A stretch of 64,000 bases of DNA from Candidatus Nitrosothermus koennekei (GTDB lineage: Archaea; Thermoproteota; Nitrososphaeria; Nitrososphaerales; Nitrosocaldaceae), in the NCBI GenBank assembly GCA_013538715.1, contig JACAFH010000003.1, positions 59,478-123,477 of the forward strand. The letters are read 5' to 3'. Position 1 is the first letter of the stretch, and each line of letters begins with the position of its first letter. The notes beneath the pieces are model-generated. The model was not told where the DNA came from. It ran no database searches and saw only the letters and a list, made by a program, of their open reading frames with translations. The position numbers were made by a program, and so were the translations under genes. This document shows, piece by piece, positions 53,420-60,986 of the stretch.

Positions 53420-54151
53420 TTACTTTAATGCTGATAATATATCTCTTAATACTTTAGAACCGTTCTCTTCAAATGCTGTACCTATAACTATAGCATTTGC
53501 ACCTGCTTTGCTAAGCTCTCTTGCTATATTACCATTCTTTATTCCTCCGCCTACTATCAAAAGCCCTTCAAAACTATTTCTAACATAAGATACCATCTTA
53601 GGGTCAACACTTCTTGATGCACCAGAACCAGCTTCTAAATATAAAGCCCTCATACCCATATATTTTGCTGCTAATGCATACATAACTGCTATCTTTGGTT
53701 TATCAAACGGTATACCTCTTGCTTGTCCAACAAACCATGCTGTACTACCATCACCTATTATTAAATAAGCCATTGGTATACTCTCCAATTTATATTTCTC
53801 TATTGCTAATGCTCCTAACGCTTGTGCTTGTGATATGTAATAAGGATTTTCTGAATTTAGCAATGAACTAAATAATATTGCATCAGCATAAGGTGATATA
53901 CCTGTAACATTCCCAGGAAACAATATTACTGGTATGCTTATTTTACTCTTGATAGCTTGTATTATATTACTTAATTCTATCTGATCTATTGCTGAAGAGC
54001 CGCCTACTAATATTGCATCAACCCCAAGCTCTTCAGCGTCTTTTGCCATCTCTACTGCCTTTACTAGTTCTAGCATCTCAGAATCTAATAATATAAAACA
54101 TAGCGTATGCTCTTTACACTTCATTCTAAGAATATCCTCAATTCTTCCCAT
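53420..54151 (-). CDS. Geranylgeranylglyceryl phosphate synthase
   Basis: The 243-residue TIM-barrel prenyltransferase has FILLDSEML at the first strand, 'DAILVGGSSAID', FPGNVTGISPYADAILFSSLLN and 'YLEAGSGASRSVDPKMV' followed by 'LIVGGGIKNGNIARELSKAGANAIVIG'. It joins geranylgeranyl diphosphate to sn-glycerol-1-phosphate, the first ether-bond step of archaeal lipids. It pairs functionally with the prenyl synthase at 40.5 kb. The gene is divergent from the small protein gene at 54222. Confidence 0.94.
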   Translation of the reverse strand: MGRIEDILRMKCKEHTLCFILLDSEMLELVKAVEMAKDAEELGVDAILVGGSSAIDQIELSNIIQAIKSKISIPVILFPGNVTGISPYADAILFSSLLNSENPYYISQAQALGALAIEKYKLESIPMAYLIIGDGSTAWFVGQARGIPFDKPKIAVMYALAAKYMGMRALYLEAGSGASRSVDPKMVSYVRNSFEGLLIVGGGIKNGNIARELSKAGANAIVIGTAFEENGSKVLRDILSALK

Positions 54152-54221
54152 ACCATTTTCTAATACAGAAGGGTGTTATAACTTTATTAGATACTAACAG
54201 CTATACAGATCTGGTATAATA

Positions 54222-54572
54222 ATGAGTATTATAGATATTAACAAAAATGATATTATTAAATACTTAATTAGAAAATCAGTATTAACTGAGAAACAAATAT
54301 CAATTATTTATAATAGGAAAAAAGGTATTAAAGTTAGTAACCAAAGCAAAGGTGCATACTATAGAGTATTACAACAAGGCAAGCAAAACATAGAAAGAGT
54401 ATTTTATAGTATTATATTACTAGAGATATTAAATATAATAGATGATAGAAAAATAAACACATTAAAGGCATTATCAAACAACCTTGAAAAGGCATGTGAT
54501 ATAAATAATATCAATATACGTGATGTGATAAATATAGTTGATAACATTTTAGATAACCTTGTTAACGAATAA
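54222..54572 (+). CDS. Origin-proximal helical protein of unknown function
   Basis: The 116-residue, helix-rich, AT-coded protein starts MSIIDINKNDIIKYLIRKSV. Its first half resembles a helix-turn-helix (LTEKQISIIYNRKKGIKVSNQSKGAYYRVL, in part), and the C-terminal half forms a helical pair. It could be a small DNA-binding regulator. It is first in a run of small regulators leading to the replication origin. I cannot name the family. Confidence 0.6.
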   Translation: MSIIDINKNDIIKYLIRKSVLTEKQISIIYNRKKGIKVSNQSKGAYYRVLQQGKQNIERVFYSIILLEILNIIDDRKINTLKALSNNLEKACDINNINIRDVINIVDNILDNLVNE

Positions 54573-54606
54573 ACTTTATATGTAATGTGATGTTATTATA
54601 TCACAT
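54571..54606 (+). promoter_or_regulatory. Promoter and inverted-repeat operator of the membrane wHTH gene
   Basis: TTTATAT (54574-54580) is followed by the inverted repeat ATGTGAT (54585-54591) and ATCACAT (54600-54606) with an 8-nt spacer. ATG 54604 lies at the end of the repeat, about 27 nt after the TATA box, so transcription is probably leaderless and a bound regulator would block the start. Further TCACAT copies occur inside the gene (about 54836-54870). Confidence 0.6.
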
Positions 54607-55108
54607 GACTTATGAAGAAATTGTAGAGTTTGTTACATTAGTTCTAATTGTATTAATAGGTTATGTAATAGGATTAATAACTACATTGTTCATACAAAAG
54701 GTATTAAAGGATAAGAGATGGAAAGAGATGGAAAGAGATAGAGATAGGAAAGAGATAGAGGAGTATAAAAAGGCTTTAGATAACATTATGATAAAATTAA
54801 GTGAGATAGAAACAAGATTAAAAGATAATGTCACATCAGATCAAAATATAAATCACATCACATATCACAATACTAACAGAAAAGAAAAGCATAATGATGT
54901 AGAACTACAGATACTAAGTTTATTAGAAAATGGAGAGAAGAGTTCGAGAGAAATAGAGGTCAGTATAGGAAAGACAAGAGAACATACTGCAAGATTAATG
55001 AAAAAATTGTTTGAAGAAGGATATGTTAGAAGGGATGAGAAAAAGAAACCGTATATCTACACTCTAACAGAAGAAGGAAGAAAGATTATTAAGAGAGATG
55101 CTGTCTAA
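54604..55108 (+). CDS. Membrane-anchored coiled-coil wHTH regulator
   Basis: Start at ATG 54604 (MTYEEIVEFVTL) gives 167 residues; a GTG at 54587 would lie inside the operator. One N-terminal transmembrane helix (about 10-30) is followed by a charged coiled coil (DKRWKEMERDRDRKEIEEYK..., to about 90) and a winged-helix domain (about 105-160: EKSSREIEVSIGKTREHTAR, VRRDEKKKPYIYTLTEEGRK). It would place a DNA-binding head on a stalk from the membrane, beside the origin. A role in tethering or regulating origin DNA is speculative. Confidence 0.72.
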
Positions 55109-55481
55109 TTCTTTCCTTACGATACAACCATTCATTTTTCCCTTTTATTCTTGAAAGTAGATTTCTATTAGTAAATCTACTAAGATATGTAGATATTACA
55201 CTAAGTTTTATAGGTTCATTATACCTATCTTCATATAATTCAAGTATATCACTAGAAGTAAACTCATTTGATGGATATGTATCTATAATATTCCAAATCT
55301 TCTCTCCAACTGAACTTAGTTCATGTGGTGTATTTAAATTAGTGTCAGAACCATTAATAAATTCTGCAACCTCAATCATTCTCAATAACTTATTCTTATC
55401 AAAATTACCATCAAATACTACAGAGTGTCTACTACCATCATCATACTCAATTTGTACTTTAATTCTTCTAACTCGCACCAT
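55089..55481 (-). CDS. Origin-proximal winged-helix-like protein
   Basis: The 130-residue protein starts MVRVRRIKVQIEYDDGSRHS. A beta-rich N-terminus of about 45 residues is followed by a helical part with 'FTSSDILELYEDRYNEPIKLS' and 'VISTYLSRFTNRNLLSRIKG', a winged-helix-like pattern. It is convergent with the membrane wHTH gene (20-nt overlap), and its promoter lies in the origin. It may bind the TTAAC-type repeats there. No family name is given. Confidence 0.65.
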   Translation of the reverse strand: MVRVRRIKVQIEYDDGSRHSVVFDGNFDKNKLLRMIEVAEFINGSDTNLNTPHELSSVGEKIWNIIDTYPSNEFTSSDILELYEDRYNEPIKLSVISTYLSRFTNRNLLSRIKGKNEWLYRKERIRQHLS

Positions 55482-55624
55482 TAATTATTATTATATTAAC
55501 AAATTAACAGATAAGTGTTAATGGATACTTTTTGTTAACTTGTTAAACAATAATTATAAAGCGCTTAAAAAGTATTAACAGATTAACAGGAGTGGAAATT
55601 GTGATAGTTAAAACAAGGTTGAAA

Positions 55625-55670
55625 AACACTCCAGTGGAAATTGTGGTGTCAAAAAATACTTGTTAACTTT
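55625..55670 (+). repeat. 46-bp direct repeat containing ORB, copy 1
   Basis: A perfect copy of the segment at 55685-55730. It starts AACACTCCAGTGGAAA, contains GTGGTGTC and ends TTGTTAACTTT. The period is 60 bp. Confidence 0.92.
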
Positions 55671-55684
55671 GTTAACAAAGGATT

Positions 55685-55730
55685 AACACTCCAGTGGAAA
55701 TTGTGGTGTCAAAAAATACTTGTTAACTTT
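55685..55730 (+). repeat. 46-bp direct repeat containing ORB, copy 2
   Basis: Identical to 55625-55670. Spacing of 60 bp (about six helical turns) would place two Orc1/Cdc6 molecules on the same DNA face. Confidence 0.92.
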
Positions 55731-55751
55731 AAAATTAACAAAATATTAACA

Positions 55752-55774
55752 AGAGGGACACCGGTTATTCTACT
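55752..55774 (-). repeat. Inverted degenerate ORB element
   Basis: On the minus strand, CAGTAGAATAACCGGTGTC matches the direct ORB copies at CAGT-GAA and GGTGTC (about 13 of 20 bases), in opposite orientation. Inverted ORBs flanking an AT-rich unwinding region are typical of archaeal origins. It lies about 22 bp after repeat copy 2. Confidence 0.6.
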
Positions 55775-55894
55775 GTATAGGTTTCTACATAATATATTTA
55801 AAGAATTTTTACTTAGTAACTCTAAGAATTTTTACTTCTCACTTTATAACTCTACTTCTACTATCTTATCAATAATAATAGAGAAGAAATACTG

Positions 55895-57082
55895 GTGTGT
55901 CTCTTGAGTATAGATGAGATATTCAATAAAATAGTATCTTCAAGATCATTAATTAAAGATAGAGCAGTACTTAGAGCTGATTACGTACCAGACAAACTTC
56001 TTTTTAGAAATAATGAGATAACAGCAGTTGCAGAAGTGTTATCACCATTACTAAAAGGATATAGAGCATCAAATCTATTACTTTATGGTAAGCCTGGTAC
56101 TGGTAAGACAGCAGTTGCAAGGTATGTTCTTAAACATTTACAAAGGAAAGCTAATGAATTAAATATTAAAATTGCTTTAGCTTACTCAAATACAAAGACG
56201 GCAAATAGAGAATATACAATGCTTGTTGAATTAGGTAATTCAATAGGTCTCAAGTTTCCATTTACTGGGTTAGCATCTAGTGAGCTTTTTACAAGAATAC
56301 TTAATTATATAAATAATTATAATTTAAATACTGTATTTGTTCTTGATGAAATTGACTTTCTTGTTAAGAGGTATGGTGATGAGATATTATATCAAATGAC
56401 ACGTTCAAATGAGAGACTTGAGAATGGTTCATTAGGTTTAGTTGGTATATCAAATGATCTTAATTTTAAAGAATTTCTCGATCCAAGAGTTTTAAGTAGT
56501 TTAAGTGAAGAAGAGGTAGTGTTTGCTCCATATAGTGTTAATGAGTTAAAAGAGATATTATTAGAGAGAGTTGAACTTGGTTTTTATAAAGATACAGTAA
56601 ATACTTCAGCAATAAATCTTTGTGCAGCTATAGCTGGTTCTGAGCATGGTGATGCAAGAAGAGCAGTAGATCTTTTAAGAGTTGCTGGGGAAGTTGCTGA
56701 AAGGGAGGGAGCAGTTAAAGTAGAGGAAAGACATATTAGAATTGCTGAAAAGAAGATAGAGCAAGATAAAGTTACAGAAACTTTAAGAAGGTTACCACTA
56801 CATGAGAAACTTGTAATGTATAGTATATTACTTGCAGATAATGGTATTACTGGTGACGTATACTCTAAATATCTTGAATTAACTAAAAAATTATCAATAG
56901 AACCAGTTACTCAACGAAGGATAGGTATGATGATAAGCGAACTTGATATGCAGGGTTTAATATACGCTCCTATAATAAATAAAGGTAGACATGGAAGAAC
57001 TAAAAAGATAACTTTGGCTATTCAACACTCATTATTAAAGCAGGCAATTGAAGAGGATCCTTTAACGAATGGTATATTATAA
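55895..57082 (+). CDS. cdc6: Orc1/Cdc6 replication initiator
   Basis: The 395-residue AAA+ protein has Walker A GKPGTGKT (65-72), Walker B VFVLDEIDFL, sensor 1 GISNDLNF, the box VII-like SSLSEEEVVFAPY, and sensor 2 GDARRAVDLLR. A C-terminal winged helix (about 310-395) reads the ORB boxes. The start is GTG 55895 or TTG 55904. It is adjacent to an ORB-containing origin and recruits MCM. The GC content is as low as in the surrounding genes. The next gene is a SpoIIM-like membrane protein 22 nt downstream. Confidence 0.95.
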   Translation: MCLLSIDEIFNKIVSSRSLIKDRAVLRADYVPDKLLFRNNEITAVAEVLSPLLKGYRASNLLLYGKPGTGKTAVARYVLKHLQRKANELNIKIALAYSNTKTANREYTMLVELGNSIGLKFPFTGLASSELFTRILNYINNYNLNTVFVLDEIDFLVKRYGDEILYQMTRSNERLENGSLGLVGISNDLNFKEFLDPRVLSSLSEEEVVFAPYSVNELKEILLERVELGFYKDTVNTSAINLCAAIAGSEHGDARRAVDLLRVAGEVAEREGAVKVEERHIRIAEKKIEQDKVTETLRRLPLHEKLVMYSILLADNGITGDVYSKYLELTKKLSIEPVTQRRIGMMISELDMQGLIYAPIINKGRHGRTKKITLAIQHSLLKQAIEEDPLTNGIL

Positions 57083-57104
57083 AGTCATTAAATAGAATTC
57101 TATA

Positions 57105-57644
57105 TTGAACATATTGTATATCACGTTAAAGAAAAGGTTTTTATACACATTAATAGCCTCGCTTATATTTGTTTTAACATATTATATTGGTAGTATTGCT
57201 CCATTAAGTGAAGAGTACTCTTCAATACTTAGGAAAGAATTTAAAAATATAATACAAAACATTGATTACCTATCAATATTTCTTAATAACTTTAGAATAA
57301 CACTTGGTATGTTTATTCCTGGAGTTGGTGCTGCTATTGGACTATATGCAGCATATAATACTGGTTTGGTATACCAATCATTTGCTCAAACATCTTCTCA
57401 ACTAGCAAGTATACCGTCATTATTAATATTATTAACACCATTTGGAATATTAGAGATATTTTCATATGGGTTAGCAATATCACAAAGTATTATTTTATTA
57501 AAGGCAATTATAAATAAAAAGTTAGATAAAACTTTGCTTTATTCTACACTCATACAAGTAGGGATGGTTACATTGATACTCTTTATTGCAGCCATTATTG
57601 AATATTATATGATAAAAGAATTAGGAGGAATAAGTATCACCTAG
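57105..57644 (+). CDS. SpoIIM/DUF95-family membrane protein
   Basis: The 179-residue protein has an N-terminal helix (about 11-32), a loop (YSSILRKEF), and four further helices. The conserved stretch 'NNFRITLGMFIPGVGAAIGLYAAYNTGLVYQ' and 'LLTPFGILEIFSYGLAISQS' are the stage II sporulation M-like signature. In archaea the role is unknown; the bacterial protein takes part in membrane/peptidoglycan remodelling. TTG start at 57105. It overlaps the convergent cbiE by 8 nt. Confidence 0.88.
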   Translation: MNILYITLKKRFLYTLIASLIFVLTYYIGSIAPLSEEYSSILRKEFKNIIQNIDYLSIFLNNFRITLGMFIPGVGAAIGLYAAYNTGLVYQSFAQTSSQLASIPSLLILLTPFGILEIFSYGLAISQSIILLKAIINKKLDKTLLYSTLIQVGMVTLILFIAAIIEYYMIKELGGISIT

Positions 57645-58299
57645 GTTTAATTACTATAACAATTAGGTCACTATATTCTTTTTCTGGTATCTCATCAAGT
57701 CTAGCATATGTTAGCTCTTCATTATGTGTTAAACGCTCATATATTTCTGCATCAAATTCTTTAAGCTCTATTTTATTATCCTTTAAGAACTCTACTATAT
57801 GTTTAGGCATGAAATCCCATGGTCGTGGAAGTATGATTACAGTCTTCCTCTTTTTTAATGCATATATCAATTCCTCCTTCTCTTTATCTATATTACCTGT
57901 AATATGAAATGTTATTATTTTACATTTATCTAGTGCCACTTTAGCTCTTGCTGCAGCGACCTGAATAGAACTTATTCCAGGTTCAATAATTATATTTTTA
58001 TCACCAAATATCTCTCTTAATCTATCAACTATCTCAGATTCTGAGAAACATGAATCACCTGTAAATGGTATTACACATATTTTCTCGCTATCTTTTATCT
58101 CCTTTAATACATTACTATAAATCTCTTCTTGCGTCTTTAATGTAACATATCTAACATCTTTATTAATAATCAAATCTTTAATTGTATTTATTGTATATCT
58201 ATAACCTACTACTATATCTGCACTCTTTATTATCTTTCTCGCTCTCTCTGTTATATAATCTGGATCTCCTGGTCCTACACCTATCAAGTATATCTTCAT
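57637..58299 (-). CDS. cbiE: Cobalt-precorrin-7 (C5)-methyltransferase
   Basis: The 220-residue tetrapyrrole methylase has GVGPGDPDYITERARKII (about 7-24), 'DIVVGYRYTINTI', 'FTGDSCFSESEIVDRL' and 'IIEPGISSIQVAAARAKVALD', the CbiE arrangement. It adds the C5 methyl group in cobalamin synthesis (anaerobic route). The other cbi genes are not in this window. With nrdJ here, the cell both makes and uses B12-type cofactors, as reported for ammonia-oxidising archaea. Confidence 0.88.
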   Translation of the reverse strand: MKIYLIGVGPGDPDYITERARKIIKSADIVVGYRYTINTIKDLIINKDVRYVTLKTQEEIYSNVLKEIKDSEKICVIPFTGDSCFSESEIVDRLREIFGDKNIIIEPGISSIQVAAARAKVALDKCKIITFHITGNIDKEKEELIYALKKRKTVIILPRPWDFMPKHIVEFLKDNKIELKEFDAEIYERLTHNEELTYARLDEIPEKEYSDLIVIVIKPR

Positions 58300-58341
58300 C
58301 CTGAAATATTTCTATTAAACCTAATTTATTTATATGATTAG

Positions 58342-58470
58342 ATGATAGAGATATGCATGGTATTAGATAAAAAGAAGACACCAAAAGAAGTATATGATTG
58401 GCTTATAGATGAAGTTACGGAATATCATGAAGGTAATAGAGAAGTTACAGGCAAACTCTTCAGAGAATAG
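58342..58470 (+). CDS. Small hypothetical protein
   Basis: A 42-residue frame begins MIEICMVLDKKKTPKEVYDW and ends EGNREVTGKLFRE. A second ATG at 58357 (MVLDKKK) is as likely. It is hydrophilic, partly helical, with no cysteine motif. Family unknown; moderate coding character (K/E-rich with a well-formed helix). Confidence 0.4.
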   Translation: MIEICMVLDKKKTPKEVYDWLIDEVTEYHEGNREVTGKLFRE

Positions 58471-58566
58471 TTATTATTTTATCTAATATATTATTTATAA
58501 TATTTAAATTATATCTAATAACTGAATTATTTTCTCTCGATTGTGAGTTTAAAGCAATAGAAGAGG

Positions 58567-58594
58567 TTATATATATAACTAATTTATTAGTTAT
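58567..58594 (+). promoter_or_regulatory. Promoter and perfect inverted repeat upstream of the RAM protein
   Basis: TTATATATATAA (58567-58578) is followed by ATAACTAA (58575-58582), TTTA, TTAGTTAT (58587-58594), a perfect inverted repeat with 8-bp arms. The ATG is at 58595, directly after it. It overlaps the TATA element, a strong operator position for repression. Confidence 0.6.
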
Positions 58595-58840
58595 ATGCCT
58601 ACAGCATATGTATTAATAAACTGTGATCTGGGTTCTGAAGAAGAGATAATTAAAGAGATAAAGAATGTTAGGGAAGTAATAGAGGTATATGGTGTATATG
58701 GTGTATATGATATTATAACAAAGATACAAGCAGAGAATATGGAGAAGTTAAGAGAGATAATAACATGGAAGATAAGAAGAATAGAAAAGGTTAGATCTAC
58801 GCTAACAATGATAGTTATAGAAGAACAGTCTAAGCATTGA
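58595..58840 (+). CDS. Stand-alone Lrp/AsnC ligand-binding (RAM) domain protein
   Basis: The 81-residue protein has the RAM-domain rhythm: MPTAYVLINCDLGSEEEII, then REVIEVYGVYGVYDIITKIQA, then LREIITWKIRRIEKVRSTLTMIVIE. There is no helix-turn-helix, so it binds a small effector or acts as an oligomer without DNA binding. The GVYGVYD repeat reflects a duplicated nine-base unit. It has its own promoter with a perfect inverted repeat just before the start. Its tail overlaps the convergent aminotransferase gene by 11 nt. Confidence 0.88.
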   Translation: MPTAYVLINCDLGSEEEIIKEIKNVREVIEVYGVYGVYDIITKIQAENMEKLREIITWKIRRIEKVRSTLTMIVIEEQSKH

Positions 58841-59930
58841 TTATTGATAGAGCTCTATTTATCTCTTGTTCATCATTGAAGAAGTGCGGCGATGCTCTGA
58901 TAATATTTTTTCCCATTATATCTCTTTTTGCGAATATTATACCTGCTCTCTCTAATTTAGTAAGTAAATCATCTATATTATTATCATTAAATGATACTAT
59001 ACTACTCCTCTTTTCTGCCTCGTGTGGTCCATAAATCTCTCTATCTTTTAAACCCTCTCTAAGGATCCCTGCTAACTTCATATTTCTCTCCCTTATATTA
59101 CTAATACCTATACTCAGTATATATTTTAGAGATGAATTAAATGCTGCTAATGCAGCATAATTTCTAAATCCTGCTTCAAATCTAGCTGGTATATCACTTA
59201 ATACAATCTTATCATCTATTATGTATGAATTTCCATCTATTAATGGCTCAAGAAGATCCTGCTTCTCCTTCTTGCAATAAAATACACCTATGCCACTAGG
59301 ACCACAAAGCCATTTCGATGCTGGGAATGATAAGAAGTCACACTCTATCTTTTTTAGATCAACATCAATAGCTCCTACGCTTTGGGCAGCGTCTATAAAA
59401 AATGGTACATTATATTCGCTTGTAATTTTACTAACCTCTTCAACTGGTAATATAGCTCCTGTATTGAATAAAACATGACTTAATACTACTAATTTACTCT
59501 CAACGATCTTTTCTTTAACTTCATCTAGAGATATAAAACCATGCTCATCTATCTTTAATCTTACTACCTCGTTTCTTATCCATGGTATATAATTTGCAGG
59601 ATGTTCATGTATACCATCTCTAATTAATATCTTTCCTTTTGATTTTAACCCTTTACTAACTATGTTTATGCCTTCTGTTGTACTATGAGTAAATATAATC
59701 TCTTGCTCATTACAATTTAGCATTTTAGAAATAACCTTTCTAGTATCTAACATTAACTCTTCTATTCTAGAGATTGATGATGTAGAGTCTGGACCATATT
59801 CAGCAAGAGTTAACATAAAATCAGTTGCCGCTTTTATACTCGTTATAGGCATTGGCGAACTAGATGCATTGTTCATATATATTAGCCGTTTTGTGATCGG
59901 GAAATCTCTACGTATAATTCCGATATCCAT
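58830..59930 (-). CDS. Class V aminotransferase (cysteine desulfurase-like)
   Basis: The 366-residue PLP enzyme begins MDIGIIRRDFPITKRLIYMN. It has 'IFTHSTTEGINIVSKGL', VLSHVLFNTGAILPVEE, FFIDAAQSVGAIDVD (PLP Asp) and SFPASKWLCGPSGIGVF with the Schiff-base lysine. The catalytic cysteine loop of IscS/SufS cannot be placed by eye. It could be a selenocysteine lyase/cysteine desulfurase-type enzyme. Divergent from the gene at 59958. Confidence 0.88.
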   Translation of the reverse strand: MDIGIIRRDFPITKRLIYMNNASSSPMPITSIKAATDFMLTLAEYGPDSTSSISRIEELMLDTRKVISKMLNCNEQEIIFTHSTTEGINIVSKGLKSKGKILIRDGIHEHPANYIPWIRNEVVRLKIDEHGFISLDEVKEKIVESKLVVLSHVLFNTGAILPVEEVSKITSEYNVPFFIDAAQSVGAIDVDLKKIECDFLSFPASKWLCGPSGIGVFYCKKEKQDLLEPLIDGNSYIIDDKIVLSDIPARFEAGFRNYAALAAFNSSLKYILSIGISNIRERNMKLAGILREGLKDREIYGPHEAEKRSSIVSFNDNNIDDLLTKLERAGIIFAKRDIMGKNIIRASPHFFNDEQEINRALSIINA

Positions 59931-59957
59931 TATTACCCATCATTAGATAAGATATGC

Positions 59958-60431
59958 ATGCAATTTAAACTATCAGAGATACTAAGGAAGACTAATCTAA
60001 TACTCTTTGAAAATGAGATTACCAAGTTTGATTTTCTAAATAAATTTCTAAACTCTAAAACTAAGTTAGTATACATTGATATAGATCTATTCATAAGTGG
60101 CTATATAAAAAGTGGATTTATAAAAACAACTAATATAGATCTATTCATAATGGATGATATAGAAAAGAGTTTAACAGAAGCGATATTAAATGTAGATAAC
60201 AGTATAGTTATATTTGATTCAATAGATACATTTTCTTTACTTTATGGTGAGCACCTATTAAGCATTTATTTCTCAATATTATATGTACATACTAATAAGA
60301 TTGTTGCTATTAGTAAGAAAATTATAATGGATAAGGTATTTGATGTTATAATTGATATAGATAAAAGGAATATAGTAAAACATCCTACGCTTTCTGGTTT
60401 AGAGTTTGATTATCATCAAAGCATAGAGTGA
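59958..60431 (+). CDS. RecA-like degenerate protein without P-loop
   Basis: The 157-residue protein reads as alternate strands and helices: KLVYIDIDLFISGYIKSG, 'IDLFIMDDIEKSLTEAI', 'SIVIFDSIDTFSLLYG' (Walker-B-like) and 'IYFSILYVHTNKIVAIS'. This is the pattern of a RecA/KaiC core, but no Walker A is present. It could be a regulatory partner of a P-loop ATPase. It overlaps the tail of the convergent membrane-protein gene by 33 nt. Confidence 0.55.
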   Translation: MQFKLSEILRKTNLILFENEITKFDFLNKFLNSKTKLVYIDIDLFISGYIKSGFIKTTNIDLFIMDDIEKSLTEAILNVDNSIVIFDSIDTFSLLYGEHLLSIYFSILYVHTNKIVAISKKIIMDKVFDVIIDIDKRNIVKHPTLSGLEFDYHQSIE

Positions 60432-60710
60432 TATAAGTGTTAATGTTAGGATAGAGAATCCCACAACCATTAACTTGTTCACACCTATCTTCCTATCTAC
60501 CGATTTATGAATTAGATAGAAAGCAGTAGCACCAGCACTCATTATAAATATTCCAAGTACTACCTCCCCTAATGTTTGTACATTCCTATTTCTAGTTATG
60601 AATAATGCATTCTCTCCCTCTAATATCCCATTAAAGATACCAGATGCTAAAGTAAAGATTGCTACTATATATACTGAACTTACAATAGGCAGTATAGTAT
60701 GCCATCTCAT
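60399..60710 (-). CDS. Small three-helix membrane protein
   Basis: The 103-residue protein has helices at about 8-26, 46-66 and 78-98. The loop between helices 1 and 2 is EGENALFITRNRNVQT. No family is recognised. It lies 5 nt downstream of the Cys/His small protein gene on the same strand and overlaps the convergent gene's end. Confidence 0.65.
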   Translation of the reverse strand: MRWHTILPIVSSVYIVAIFTLASGIFNGILEGENALFITRNRNVQTLGEVVLGIFIMSAGATAFYLIHKSVDRKIGVNKLMVVGFSILTLTLISLYALMIIKL

Positions 60711-60715
60711 ATCTA

Positions 60716-60940
60716 TTATCGTTTCTCATCCTTAAATAAACTTAATTGCCATTTAACAACATCTCTAATGAATTCTCCACTCTCATCTAACTCTAATAAT
60801 CTTGTAAGATACTCATCATATTTAAGATTGTCATACGCTTTTTTCCATGTATCATAATTCTTCTTAACTTTATCATATGCAAGTTCATGATATTTACATA
60901 ATTTATTATCTGCATCTCTGTTACATATCATACACTTCAT
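60716..60940 (-). CDS. Small Cys/His zinc-knuckle protein
   Basis: The 74-residue protein starts MKCMICNRDADNKLCKYHEL: CxxC...CxxxH forms a zinc knuckle. The rest is helical (YDKVKKNYDTWKKAYDNLKY). Function unknown. It is co-directional with the small membrane protein gene (5-nt gap) and 46 nt upstream of and divergent from glyA. Confidence 0.7.
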   Translation of the reverse strand: MKCMICNRDADNKLCKYHELAYDKVKKNYDTWKKAYDNLKYDEYLTRLLELDESGEFIRDVVKWQLSLFKDEKR

Positions 60941-60986
60941 ATCAATATTAGAAATACTAATAAGTTATGTTCTTTATGATTAATGT

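Larger units (their letters stand above)
55490..55790. other. oriC: Replication origin region with ORB-like boxes
   Basis: Between the wHTH gene and orc1/cdc6 lie ORB-like elements: CTCCAGTGGAAA followed by GGTGT at 55629 and 55689, a partial copy (GAGTGGAAATTGTG, about 55590-55603) and an inverted degenerate copy near 55752-55773 (minus strand CAGTAGAA...GGTGTC). This matches the archaeal ORB/UCM motif recognised by Orc1/Cdc6. AT-rich DNA lies between and beyond the boxes. At least ten TTAAC/GTTAA motifs pack the same region. It is adjacent to cdc6, as usual for archaeal origins. Confidence 0.8.

Noticed and set aside
55625-55730. CRISPR-like pair of 46-bp repeats
   Set aside because: Only two copies with a 14-bp gap, containing ORB motifs beside cdc6; no array, leader or cas genes.
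55641-55907. Plus-strand 88-codon frame across the origin repeats
   Set aside because: Its sequence just translates the direct repeat twice (WCQKILVNF) and then AT-rich DNA; no coding character.
54222-57644. Integrated plasmid or provirus around the origin
   Set aside because: No integrase, att repeats, tRNA-end duplication or capsid/Rep genes; cdc6 with ORBs beside housekeeping GGGP synthase fits a chromosomal origin.
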